From the NCBI RefSeq assembly GCF_001427305.1, contig NZ_LMFZ01000012.1, positions 496,001 through 560,000 on the forward strand: a DNA stretch of 64,000 nucleotides. The letters are read 5' to 3'. This document shows, in pieces, positions 1 to 9,365 of the stretch. The notes beneath the pieces are model-generated. The model saw nothing but the letters and a program-made list of their open reading frames with translations. It was not told the DNA's origin and did no database searches. Within the stretch, counting starts at the first letter, position 1. Each line of letters opens with the position of its first letter. The position numbers and the translations under genes were made by a program. Origin of the DNA: Duganella sp. Root1480D1 (GTDB lineage: Bacteria; Pseudomonadota; Gammaproteobacteria; Burkholderiales; Burkholderiaceae_D).

Positions 1-191
1 TGCAGGTCGGCACCCTTCGGCATATTGTTGAAGAACAGGGCCAGTTCCGCCGTCTTCGGCGCCGGGCCGGAAACCAGTGAAGCGAAGTGGCGCGCGGTGA
101 TTTCCGCATTCGACGCCGCCCCGGCGCCTGGCGCGGCAAAGGCGGTGGAAATCGCGGCGGCAAGCAGGAGACGGGTCAGTGGCTTTGGCAT
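1..191 (-). CDS. Secreted adenosine deaminase (ADGF-like), 5' end only
   Basis: Only the first 63 codons are inside the window; the gene continues past base 1. The protein starts with a signal peptide (basic MPKPLTR, then a Leu/Ala-rich stretch ending near AFAAPGAGA), so export is likely. The segment FFNNMPKGADL at the edge matches the conserved beta-1 region of adenosine deaminases, where the family continues with an H-x-H zinc motif; the last two bases (CA) fit a His codon. The gene lies 35 bases downstream of guaD on the same strand, so it may be the last gene of the purine operon, converting extracellular adenosine to inosine. Identity rests on a short stretch and is moderate. Confidence 0.6.
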   Translation of the reverse strand, partial: MPKPLTRLLLAAAISTAFAAPGAGAASNAEITARHFASLVSGPAPKTAELALFFNNMPKGADL

Positions 192-226
192 GTTCTTTCT
201 CTCGGCGTAGTGGACTTGGGCCAGCC

Positions 227-1534
227 CTATGCACGCGCATGCACCAGGCGGCCACCCGAGTAGGTCGCCGCAACGGCGCGGTCATCCCCCAGCAGCGCCA
301 GTGCGAACAGCAATTCTTCCAGGCTGTCGGTCTTGGCGCTACGGCGTGCCAGCAGCGGCGTGGCCTGCGGGTCGATCACGATAAAGTCCGCTTCGCGGCC
401 GGCGGCAAAGCTGCCGATCGTGTCGTCCAGGTGCAGGCTGCGCGCGGCGCCCAGCGTCGCCAGGTAGAACATGCGCATGGCAGGCAAGTAGCTGCCCTTC
501 AAGCGCGCTACTTTATAGGCTTCATTCATCGTTTGCAACATGCTGAACGAGGTGCCCGCGCCGACGTCGGTGGCCAGCGATAGCAGCATGCCGGCCTTGT
601 CGGCTTGCTCGAAGTCGAACAGGCCGGAACCGAGGAACAGGTTGGAAGTCGGGCACACGGCAGCGGCGGCCCGGGTTTCGGCCATGCGCGCGCGATCCCC
701 TTCATCGAGCCAGATGCAATGGCCGTAGACGGCGCGCGGGCGCATCATGCCGTAGCGGTCATACACGTCGAGGTAGCTGCGCGCCTGCGGGAACAGGGTT
801 TTGACCCAGGCGCATTCTTCCTTGTTTTCCGACACGTGGGTCTGCAGGAAGGTATCCGGATATTTCCGCGCCAGCTCGCCGGCCAGTTGCAACTGGGCTT
901 CCGTTGAAGTCGGCGCAAAGCGCGGCGTGATGGCGTACAGCGAACGGCCCTTCTTATGCCAGCGCTGGATCAGCGCTTCGCTTTCCGCGGCGCCGCTTTC
1001 GGCCGTATCGCACAGGAAGTCGGGGCAATGGCGGTCCATCATGACTTTGCCGGCGATCATGCGCAGGCCGCGCTTTTCACTGGCAGTAAAGAAGGCATCC
1101 ACCGATTGCGGATGCACGGTGCCATACACCATGGCGGTGGTGGTGCCGTTGCGCAGCAACTCGTCGAGGAAGAACTCGGCCACCTGGGCGCCATGCGCCG
1201 GGTCCTCGAACTGGCGCTCGGTCGGGAAAGTGTATTGCTCCAGCCATGGCAGCAGGCCGGGCGCCGGCGAGGCGATCATGTCGGTCTGCGGGTAATGCAC
1301 GTGGGCGTCGATAAAACCGGGCATGAGGATCTTGCCGCGGTAGTCTGTCACCGCCACGCCCGGCGCCAGGGTTGGCGCCAGCGTCGCGTAGTCGCCTGCC
1401 GCTTGCACCTTGCCGTCGGCAACGATCAACAGGCCGTCTTCGTGCCAGGCGTGAGCGCGTTCGATGAAGGCCGGATCGGCGTGAAAATGCAGCAAGCCTG
1501 CTCGGTAGGCTTGCACGCTGGTGGATTTGCTCAT
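227..1534 (-). CDS. guaD: Guanine deaminase
   Basis: A 435-residue amidohydrolase that converts guanine to xanthine and ammonia in the cytoplasm, feeding xanthine dehydrogenase. The metal-binding signature PGFIDAHVHYPQTD is at about residues 72-85, followed by QTHVSENKEE, YGHCIWLD and SLATDVGAGTSFSM, which supply the other metal ligands and catalytic residues. The length is that of GuaD. The frame is open another 36 codons upstream, but those overlap xdhC. The ATG at 1534 lies two bases after the xdhC stop and gives the normal family N-terminus. The position directly after xdhABC supports translational coupling in a purine-degradation operon. Confidence 0.93.
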   Translation of the reverse strand: MSKSTSVQAYRAGLLHFHADPAFIERAHAWHEDGLLIVADGKVQAAGDYATLAPTLAPGVAVTDYRGKILMPGFIDAHVHYPQTDMIASPAPGLLPWLEQYTFPTERQFEDPAHGAQVAEFFLDELLRNGTTTAMVYGTVHPQSVDAFFTASEKRGLRMIAGKVMMDRHCPDFLCDTAESGAAESEALIQRWHKKGRSLYAITPRFAPTSTEAQLQLAGELARKYPDTFLQTHVSENKEECAWVKTLFPQARSYLDVYDRYGMMRPRAVYGHCIWLDEGDRARMAETRAAAAVCPTSNLFLGSGLFDFEQADKAGMLLSLATDVGAGTSFSMLQTMNEAYKVARLKGSYLPAMRMFYLATLGAARSLHLDDTIGSFAAGREADFIVIDPQATPLLARRSAKTDSLEELLFALALLGDDRAVAATYSGGRLVHARA

Positions 1535-1536
1535 GC

Positions 1537-2553
1537 TTAGTCTTTCGCCTGGGATTCCCAGACCATCAGTAATTGTGCGGCAACCGAGGCGGCAATGACC
1601 GCTGGAGCCTTGTTGATGATACCCGGTAGCCCGATCGGGCATACCATGTTTCGCGTGCTCAAGCCTTTTACCTCGAGGCGGGAGGTGAACTGGGCGCGCT
1701 TGGTTTTGGAGCCGATCAGGCCGAACCAGCCGACGTCCGGCCGACGCAGGATCGCTTCGGTCAGTTGCAGGTCCAGCGCGTGGCTGTGGGTCAGGACCAG
1801 GTAGCTGGCATTGTCCGGCGCCTCGTCGACGCAGGCTTCCGGCGTGTCGGTGGCCTCGATGGTGACGTTGCCCGGCACCTCGGCCGGGAACATGGCGTCG
1901 CGCTCATCGACCCAGGTAACCGTACAGGGCAACTCGGCCAGCGCGCGCACGATGGCGGCACCGACGTGTCCCGCGCCAAACAGGACGAGATGCGCACGCG
2001 GAGCCTTGACCGGATCAATCAGCCAGCGGCGTCCGCACGCATCGGTGTGGATATGCGTTTCCTTGTGCTGCTCGGCTATCAGCCGGCATTCCGCTTCGCC
2101 ATCGATGGCGGTGCTGCGGCAGCTATCGACCTGCCGGCGTTGGCGCAGCTGCGCCATGGCCTCTTCCAACCCGCCGCTGACCGGTTCGAACAGCAGCCAG
2201 ACGACGCCACCGCAGCATTGGCCCAGTGAGGGCCCCAAGGCAAACCGCTCAAAGTGAACCCGCATGACACGCGCAGCGTGTTGTGCGGCCGCAGGGGTCT
2301 GGCGTTGGGGCGTGACACGCGCAGCGTGTTGCGTCCCAGGGCCTGACCCCACGGTTTCCGCCGCGCAGAGAGACAGCATTTCACGCGCAATCTCCAGCGC
2401 CTTGTGCTCCAGGTGCCCGCCGCCGATGGTGTCGAACTGGCCGCTTGCGGTGACCAGCATATGCGTTCCCGCCTCGCGCGGCACCGAACCTTCGGCGCGC
2501 GCGACCGTGACCAGTACCGCCGGTTCCCCGGCTGGCGTCAACCAGTCAGTCAT
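1537..2553 (-). CDS. xdhC: Xanthine dehydrogenase accessory protein XdhC
   Basis: A 338-residue XdhC/CoxI-family protein, which binds molybdenum cofactor and inserts the sulfurated form into xanthine dehydrogenase. Visible motifs are SVPREAGTHMLV and GGGHLE in the N-terminal domain, LGPSLGQCCGG (the Cys pair used for Moco binding in this family), and a C-terminal Rossmann segment HLVLFGAGHVG. The ATG at 2553 begins one base after the xdhB stop. An unusual in-frame stretch of about 30 residues (GPGTQHAARV ... AAAQHAARV) lies just before the LGQCC motif and is encoded by a DNA repeat described separately. Function is probably kept, because both flanks are intact. Confidence 0.9.
   Translation of the reverse strand: MTDWLTPAGEPAVLVTVARAEGSVPREAGTHMLVTASGQFDTIGGGHLEHKALEIAREMLSLCAAETVGSGPGTQHAARVTPQRQTPAAAQHAARVMRVHFERFALGPSLGQCCGGVVWLLFEPVSGGLEEAMAQLRQRRQVDSCRSTAIDGEAECRLIAEQHKETHIHTDACGRRWLIDPVKAPRAHLVLFGAGHVGAAIVRALAELPCTVTWVDERDAMFPAEVPGNVTIEATDTPEACVDEAPDNASYLVLTHSHALDLQLTEAILRRPDVGWFGLIGSKTKRAQFTSRLEVKGLSTRNMVCPIGLPGIINKAPAVIAASVAAQLLMVWESQAKD
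2256..2355. repeat. REP-like element inside xdhC with two 19-bp copies
   Basis: The 19-bp sequence TGACACGCGCAGCGTGTTG occurs at 2265-2283 and again at 2313-2331. Each copy contains an inverted repeat ACACGC-GCA-GCGTGT able to form a hairpin. Between them are the palindrome TGCGGCCGCA and a GGGGTCTGGCGTTGGGG stretch, and at the right edge CCCAGGGCCTGACCCC (reverse strand GGGGTCAGGCCCTGGG). The block keeps the xdhC frame and is translated as extra residues absent from usual XdhC proteins. The GGGGTCAG core is shared with the inverted repeat at 17747-17813, which suggests one dispersed family. Confidence 0.75.
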
Positions 2554-2554
2554 G

Positions 2555-4906
2555 TCAGCCTGCCGCTTCGACGGCCGCTTCGACTGCCACTTCAACCGCC
2601 GCGATTGCGCGCAGGATTTCCTCGCTGGTCGCAGGCGCGTTCAGTGGCGGATTGACGCGGTGCCCGCCGACTGCGGAAATCGCATCGCGGATGGCAAAGA
2701 ACACCGAGAACGGCAACAGCAGCGGCGGTTCGCCCACCGCTTTCGAGCGATGGATCGAATCCTCCACATTGCGGTTCTGGAACAGCTTGACGCGGAAGTC
2801 TTCCGGGCAATCGGAAATGCCGGGAATCTTGTAGGTGGACGGTGCGTGCGTCATCAGCTTGCCGGCGCCGTTCCACCACAACTGCTCGGTGGTCAGCCAG
2901 CCCATGCCCTGGATGAAGGCGCCTTCGACCTGGCCGATATCGATGGCCGGGTTCAGCGACTGGCCGGCATCGTACAGCGCATCGGCACGCAGCAGCTTCC
3001 ATTCGCCGGTCAGTGTATCGACCACTACTTCAGCCACCGCAGCGCCGTAAGCGTAGTAAGAGAACGGATGGCCGTTCATGGTCTTCGGGTCCCAGTGCAG
3101 GTTCGGCGTCGCATAGTAGCCGTCGGACCACAGCTGCACGCGGGCCAGGTAAGCCTTTTGCACCAGCGCTTCGAACGGCACGCTCTGGCCGTTCACGTGA
3201 ACCTCGTTGGCGAAGAAACGCACATCGGCCGCTTCGCCGCCCAGCGTTTTCGCGGCAAATGCCGCCAGCCGTTCGCGGATCTGGCGCGCCGCATCCTGCG
3301 CGGCCTTGCCGTTCAGGTCTGCGCCGGTGGAAGCTGCCGTGGCTGAAGTATTTGCCACCTTACTGGTATCGGTCGCCGTGATGCGCACACGCTCCAGGTC
3401 CAGGCCCAGTTCGTGGGCAACCACCTGCAGCACCTTGGTGTTGATGCCCTGCCCCATTTCGGTACCGCCGTGATTGACCAGCACCGAACCGTCGACATAC
3501 ACATGCACCAGCGCGCCGGCCTGGTTCAGGTGGGTCACGTTGAAGGCAATGCCGAATTTGACCGGGGTCAGCGCCAGGCCGCGCTTCAGCACCGGGCTGG
3601 CCGCGTTGTAGGCCGCCACCGCAGCGCGGCGGTCACGGTATTCGCTGCTTTGCTCCAGCTCCGCCACCAGCTCATGGATCACGTTATCGACGATCACCTG
3701 GCCATACGGCGTTGCATTGCGCTCGGTCTTGCCATAGAAATTCAGGCGGCGGATATCCAGCGCATCCTGCCCGAGATTACGCGCGATTTCGTCGATCACG
3801 TACTCGATCGCGATCGCGCCCTGCGGGCCGCCGAAACCGCGGAAGGCGGTGTTCGACTGGGTATTGGTCTTGCCGCAGGCGGCGTGGATCTCCACGTCCG
3901 ACAGGTAGTAGGTATTGTCGAAGTGGCAGACCGCGCGGGTCGCCACGGGGCCCGACAGGTCGGCCGAGTAGCCTGCACGCGAAGTCATGTCGACCTTGGC
4001 CGCCACGATGCGGCCAGTGTCGTCGTAACCCACTTCGTATTCATAATAGAAGCAGTGGCGCTTGCCGGTCACCATCATGTCGTCGTCGCGGTCGGCGCGC
4101 AGCTTGACCGGCTTGCCGGTGCGCGCGGCAGCGATGGCCGCTGCGGCAGCCCACAGCGCCGATTGCGATTCCTTGCCGCCAAAGCCGCCACCCATGCGGC
4201 GGCATTCGACCGTCACATGATGCGAGTGCAAGCCCAGTGCGTGCGCCACCACGTGCTGCATCTCGCTTGGGTGCTGGGTCGAGCATTGCACCAGCATGGC
4301 CCTGCCTTCTTTCGGGATGGCGTAGGCGATCTGGCCTTCCAGGTAGAACTGCTCCTGGCCGCCGACGTAGAGCTGGCCCTTGACCGTATGCGGCGCCTTT
4401 TCGAACGCCGCTTGTGCGTCGCCCCGCAGCAGTTTCATTGGCGGCAGCACGTAGGAAGCGGCAGCCTTGGCTTGCTGGGGAGTCAGGATGGCCGGCAGCT
4501 CTTCGTAGCCGACCACCCCGCGCTTGGCCGCACGGCGGGCATTGGTGTGCGAATCGGCCACCACGATGAAGATCGGCTGGCCGACGTACTGCACCAGGCC
4601 ATCGGCCAAGATCGGGTCGTCGTGGATGATCGGGCCGCAGTCATTGGTGCCCGGGATATCGGACACCGTGTACACCGCCACCACGCCGGGCGCGGCGCGC
4701 ACCGCGTCCAGGTCCAGCGAGGTAATGCGGGCATGGGCCTTGGACGACAGGCCAAGCGCAGCATGCAGGGTGCCCTGCACTTCCAGGATGTCGTCGGTAT
4801 AAGTCGCCTGGCCCAGCACGTGCAGCTCGGCCGATTCGTGCGTGCGCGGAATGCCGACACCAGTCCAGGTGGCGGCCTTCAGTTCAGGAGTGACGGGATG
4901 GTTCAT
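2555..4906 (-). CDS. xdhB: Xanthine dehydrogenase, molybdenum-binding large subunit
   Basis: A 783-residue subunit, close to the usual length for bacterial XdhB, carrying the molybdopterin active site that hydroxylates hypoxanthine to xanthine and xanthine to urate. Visible motifs include RRMGGGFGGKESQ, AFRGFGGPQG, the TSATAASTGADLNGKA segment and AVGEPPLLL near the C-terminus; the Glu of the last motif is the catalytic base in this family. It follows xdhA by 9 bases and abuts xdhC. It should form an (AB)2 complex with XdhA in the cytoplasm. Confidence 0.96.
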   Translation of the reverse strand: MNHPVTPELKAATWTGVGIPRTHESAELHVLGQATYTDDILEVQGTLHAALGLSSKAHARITSLDLDAVRAAPGVVAVYTVSDIPGTNDCGPIIHDDPILADGLVQYVGQPIFIVVADSHTNARRAAKRGVVGYEELPAILTPQQAKAAASYVLPPMKLLRGDAQAAFEKAPHTVKGQLYVGGQEQFYLEGQIAYAIPKEGRAMLVQCSTQHPSEMQHVVAHALGLHSHHVTVECRRMGGGFGGKESQSALWAAAAAIAAARTGKPVKLRADRDDDMMVTGKRHCFYYEYEVGYDDTGRIVAAKVDMTSRAGYSADLSGPVATRAVCHFDNTYYLSDVEIHAACGKTNTQSNTAFRGFGGPQGAIAIEYVIDEIARNLGQDALDIRRLNFYGKTERNATPYGQVIVDNVIHELVAELEQSSEYRDRRAAVAAYNAASPVLKRGLALTPVKFGIAFNVTHLNQAGALVHVYVDGSVLVNHGGTEMGQGINTKVLQVVAHELGLDLERVRITATDTSKVANTSATAASTGADLNGKAAQDAARQIRERLAAFAAKTLGGEAADVRFFANEVHVNGQSVPFEALVQKAYLARVQLWSDGYYATPNLHWDPKTMNGHPFSYYAYGAAVAEVVVDTLTGEWKLLRADALYDAGQSLNPAIDIGQVEGAFIQGMGWLTTEQLWWNGAGKLMTHAPSTYKIPGISDCPEDFRVKLFQNRNVEDSIHRSKAVGEPPLLLPFSVFFAIRDAISAVGGHRVNPPLNAPATSEEILRAIAAVEVAVEAAVEAAG

Positions 4907-4915
4907 GCTGTCTCC

Positions 4916-6382
<1,467 letters not shown>

Positions 6383-6460
6383 CTTGTCCTCGCAGGTCTC
6401 CTAGCTTGCAAGATAACATTACCGCACCCCAGCCATATAAGAAAACTCTGATTTTGAATA

Positions 6461-7411
6461 TCAGGCGTTTCGCATATAAGGGTGATGCTTGTGCCAGTGC
6501 TCGGCAATGTCGATGCGGCGCGTGATCCACACCTTGTCGTGGCTTTGCACATAGTCAAGGAAGCACGCCAATGCGGCAGCGCGCGCCGGACGTCCGACCA
6601 GGCGGCAATGCAGGCCGATAGACAACATTTTCGGCTGGTTCAGGCCGTTCGGGTCCCCTTCCTTATAGAGTACGTCGAATGCGTCCTTGAGGTAATCGAA
6701 GAATTGGGTGCCGCTGTTAAAGCCTTGCATGGCGGCAAAGCGCATATCGTTGGTGTCCAGGGTGTACGGCACGATCAGCTGCGGCGTGACGGCCGGCTTG
6801 CCATCGGCGCCGGTGTGCGCCACTTCCTGCCAGAACGGCAAGTCGTCGCCGTAATAGTCGGCGTCGTAGCGGAAACCGCCATGTTCGACCACCAGGCGGC
6901 GCGTATTGGGCGAGTCGCGCCCGGTGTACCAGCCCAGCGGTGCGCTGCCGGTCAGCTCCTTGATGATCTGCACCGCTTCCCTCATGTGGGCGCGCTCGGT
7001 TTCCTCGTCCATGTTCTGGTAGGTGATCCAGCGTAGGCCGTGGCAGGCGATTTCGTGGCCCAGCTCCTGGAATGCCGCCACCGCTTCCGGATGGCGTTGC
7101 AGTGCCATCGACACGCCAAAAATGGTCAGTGGCAGCTTGCGCTCTTCGAACATGCGCAGGATGCGCCACAGGCCGGCGCGCGAACCGTATTCATAGATCG
7201 ATTCCATGCTCATGTGGCGGTTCTGAAACGCTGCCGCGCCGATGATCTCGGACAGGAAGGTCTCTGAAGCCGGGTCGCCGTGCAGCACGCAGTTTTCCCC
7301 GCCCTCTTCGTAATTCAGCACGAATTGCAGGGCCACGCGGGCCTGGCCCGGCCATTGCGCATGGGGTGGATTGGGGCCGTAGCCAACGAGGTCGCGCGGA
7401 TAGTTGCTCAT
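6461..7411 (-). CDS. puuE: Allantoinase, PuuE type (polysaccharide-deacetylase fold)
   Basis: A 316-residue protein of the cofactor-poor allantoinase family (PuuE) that opens allantoin to allantoate. It begins MSNYPRDLVGYG and shows FVLNYEEGGE, YEYGSRAGLWR, GHEIACHGLRW and GWYTGRDSPNTRRL, all typical of PuuE and distinct from amidohydrolase-type AllB. It is the first gene of the leftward purine run and is divergent from uraH across a 93-base control region. Linkage to xdhABC, guaD and uraH supports a role in the urate-to-urea route. Confidence 0.93.
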   Translation of the reverse strand: MSNYPRDLVGYGPNPPHAQWPGQARVALQFVLNYEEGGENCVLHGDPASETFLSEIIGAAAFQNRHMSMESIYEYGSRAGLWRILRMFEERKLPLTIFGVSMALQRHPEAVAAFQELGHEIACHGLRWITYQNMDEETERAHMREAVQIIKELTGSAPLGWYTGRDSPNTRRLVVEHGGFRYDADYYGDDLPFWQEVAHTGADGKPAVTPQLIVPYTLDTNDMRFAAMQGFNSGTQFFDYLKDAFDVLYKEGDPNGLNQPKMLSIGLHCRLVGRPARAAALACFLDYVQSHDKVWITRRIDIAEHWHKHHPYMRNA

Positions 7412-7504
7412 GATGGTCCGTGATCAAAGGTATATCCACCATAATATATTGGCGTTATGGCACCGGTATATGATCTGCCGGATAAGCAAAATAAGGAATA
7501 CAAA
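7412..7504. promoter_or_regulatory. Divergent control region of puuE and uraH
   Basis: This 93-base AT-rich gap separates two divergent purine genes and must hold both promoters. The heptamer GGTATAT occurs twice as a direct repeat (near 7428 and 7470), flanking the AT-rich ATAATATATT. The second copy runs into TATATGATC, and the first is preceded by TGATCAAA. These could be regulator half-sites; no specific regulator can be assigned. The uraH ribosome-binding site AAGGA lies at its right end. Confidence 0.4.
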
Positions 7505-7849
7505 ATGGGAAAACTGAGCACTCACGTCCTGGATACCGCCAACGGCCGCCCCGCCGCCGGGGTGCGTGTCGCGCTGTACCGCGCCGATGGCTCGCTGGTG
7601 AAGGAAGATGTGACCAATGCCGACGGTCGCTGCGGCGCGCCGTTATTGGAAGGGGCCACCATGCAGCCGGGCCAGTACCGGCTGGTGTTTGGCGCCGGCG
7701 ACTATTTCGCCGCAGCGGGCGTGGAATTGCCAGAGCCCCGCTTTATCGATGAAGTGACGATCGCCTTCGGCATCGCGCACGCCGACCAGAACTACCACGT
7801 GCCGCTGGTGGTGTCGCCCTGGTCGTATTCAACGTACCGCGGCAGCTAG
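7505..7849 (+). CDS. uraH: 5-hydroxyisourate hydrolase
   Basis: A 114-residue transthyretin-like enzyme that hydrolyses 5-hydroxyisourate, the product of urate oxidation. It shows the N-terminal [17 protein letters not shown] motif, the [10 protein letters not shown] segment and the C-terminal tetrapeptide YRGS that marks the enzyme rather than vertebrate transthyretin. The ATG at 7505 is preceded by AAGGA at a good distance and gives the normal length; the in-frame upstream codons would add residues not seen in the family. Its 3' end overlaps the convergent nuoB-like gene by four bases. Urate oxidase and the OHCU decarboxylase are not in the window. Confidence 0.95.
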   Translation: MGKLSTHVLDTANGRPAAGVRVALYRADGSLVKEDVTNADGRCGAPLLEGATMQPGQYRLVFGAGDYFAAAGVELPEPRFIDEVTIAFGIAHADQNYHVPLVVSPWSYSTYRGS

Positions 7850-8334
7850 TCGCGCAGCATGACGGCGCGCTCGCCGCGCCGGGCTTTCCGCTGGAGCTGC
7901 ATCAGGCCATACAGCAAAGCCTCCGGCGTCGGCGGGCAGCCCGGCACGTAGACATCGACCGGCACGATGCGGTCGCAGCCGCGCACCACTGAATACGAGT
8001 AGTGGTAATAGCCGCCGCCATTGGCGCAGGAACCCATCGACACCACGTAGCGCGGTTCGGCCATCTGGTCGTACACCTTGCGCATGGCACGCGCCATCTT
8101 GTTGGTCAGGGTGCCGGCCACGATCATCAGGTCGGCCTGGCGCGGCGAAGGCCGCGGGCACATGCCGAAGCGGTCCATGTCATAGCGTGCCGACGCGGCT
8201 TCCATCATCTCCACCGCGCAGCAGGCCAGCCCGAAGCTCAGGTACCACAGGCTGTTGGTGCGCACCGTTTCCATCAGCGAGTCCAGCGAAGTGAGCACGT
8301 AACCGTCGCGCTCCAGAGTAGCTTCCAGTTCCAT
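7846..8334 (-). CDS. nuoB: Orphan NADH-quinone oxidoreductase subunit B paralogue
   Basis: A 162-residue protein with a complete NuoB core. The four N2 cluster ligands are present (Cys38-Cys39 in [10 protein letters not shown], Cys103 in [11 protein letters not shown], Cys133 in [11 protein letters not shown]), as is [18 protein letters not shown]. It stands alone, outside any nuo operon, between uraH and an AraC regulator. Compared with canonical betaproteobacterial NuoB as I recall it, it has an altered N-terminus and a Cys-containing [11 protein letters not shown] segment. It could be an alternative complex I subunit or part of another NiFe-hydrogenase-like enzyme; no partner subunits are near. 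Confidence 0.88.
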   Translation of the reverse strand: MELEATLERDGYVLTSLDSLMETVRTNSLWYLSFGLACCAVEMMEAASARYDMDRFGMCPRPSPRQADLMIVAGTLTNKMARAMRKVYDQMAEPRYVVSMGSCANGGGYYHYSYSVVRGCDRIVPVDVYVPGCPPTPEALLYGLMQLQRKARRGERAVMLRD

Positions 8335-8413
8335 TTGGTTCCCCTTTCAGTAGCGTCGCTACGATAGCGGGGAGTGCATGGAAAATATTGTATGGATGCG
8401 ACACGTGCGGCGC

Positions 8414-9295
8414 TTAATAGTCCTCGCGGGTGACGATGGCACGCGAGGCGTCGTCGTAGCGCAGCAGGCGCAAGGCGCCGCTGGCATCGGTCGCCGCTTC
8501 CATCAGGGCCTTGGGCGCAAGTCCTGTGAACAGCACGAAGTCGCGCACCATATGCGCCTGGTCGTGGTAACCGCAATCGACCGCCAGCCGGGTCAGCCCG
8601 CCGTGCCGCAATGGCGTGGCAATCATGCGCGACAGGGCACGAATGTAGCGCATCATGCGGCGGCCGTCGCGGATGCTTTGGCCATAGCTGGCCATCACGC
8701 GCCGCTCAAGCTGGCGCACGCTGATGCCGAAGCGGCTGGCTATTGCATCATTAGGAAGGGCCAGCAATGCCGGCGGCAGTATGAACGGCGCCGCACCGCG
8801 TGCCAGCCGCTCTTCACGCGCCGCCAGGCGCTGCATCAGCCAATCGCACACCAGCGCCACCCAGCGCGCACTGTCGGTGCTGGCGCGCAAGCGCTCTTCC
8901 AGCGTCGCCGCGCCCTGCCACTCGGGGGCGGCATCGGCCAGCGGCACCACGGCGTCACGCAATTCACCCAGCGGGATATCGAACAGGCGGCCGAACTGGC
9001 CCGACTCGATGACGACGCTGATGAAGGTGGTGCCGGGTTCCCACACCGCAGGAAAGTGCTGCGTCAGCGGGCCGGTGACAAAAGGTTCGGCATGCAGCCG
9101 CTCGCGCCCGCCGGCATCGGCAAAGCGCGAGCCGCCACGGATGAAGAAGGTGAGCATGGCGCAGGGTGAGGCCGGCACCAGCACCGCTCCCGGGCTGGAC
9201 AGCTCAATATGGAAATACCGCACCACCCGCGCCAAGCCGGGCGGCGGGGCAATCGCTAGTCGCAGCGGTTCGCTGCTCGTCTCTGGGGTGCGCAT
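8414..9295 (-). CDS. AraC-family transcriptional regulator
   Basis: A 293-residue regulator. The N-terminal two thirds resemble a cupin-like sensor region with no recognisable ligand. The C-terminal third has the two AraC helix-turn-helices (AIASRFGISVRQLERR and GGLTRLAVDCGYHDQAHMVRDF). The ATG at 9295 was chosen because the frame upstream of it runs through the 5' part of the divergent gene at 9366. It sits 79 bases downstream of the nuoB paralogue on the same strand; its target is unknown, with the neighbouring divergent gene a natural candidate. Confidence 0.88.
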   Translation of the reverse strand: MRTPETSSEPLRLAIAPPPGLARVVRYFHIELSSPGAVLVPASPCAMLTFFIRGGSRFADAGGRERLHAEPFVTGPLTQHFPAVWEPGTTFISVVIESGQFGRLFDIPLGELRDAVVPLADAAPEWQGAATLEERLRASTDSARWVALVCDWLMQRLAAREERLARGAAPFILPPALLALPNDAIASRFGISVRQLERRVMASYGQSIRDGRRMMRYIRALSRMIATPLRHGGLTRLAVDCGYHDQAHMVRDFVLFTGLAPKALMEAATDASGALRLLRYDDASRAIVTREDY

Positions 9296-9365
9296 CCAGC
9301 CATTATAGAAGAATGTGGTTCGGGCAAGGCCTATGGCAAAATCAGCACTTTTTCCAAGGAATAAG

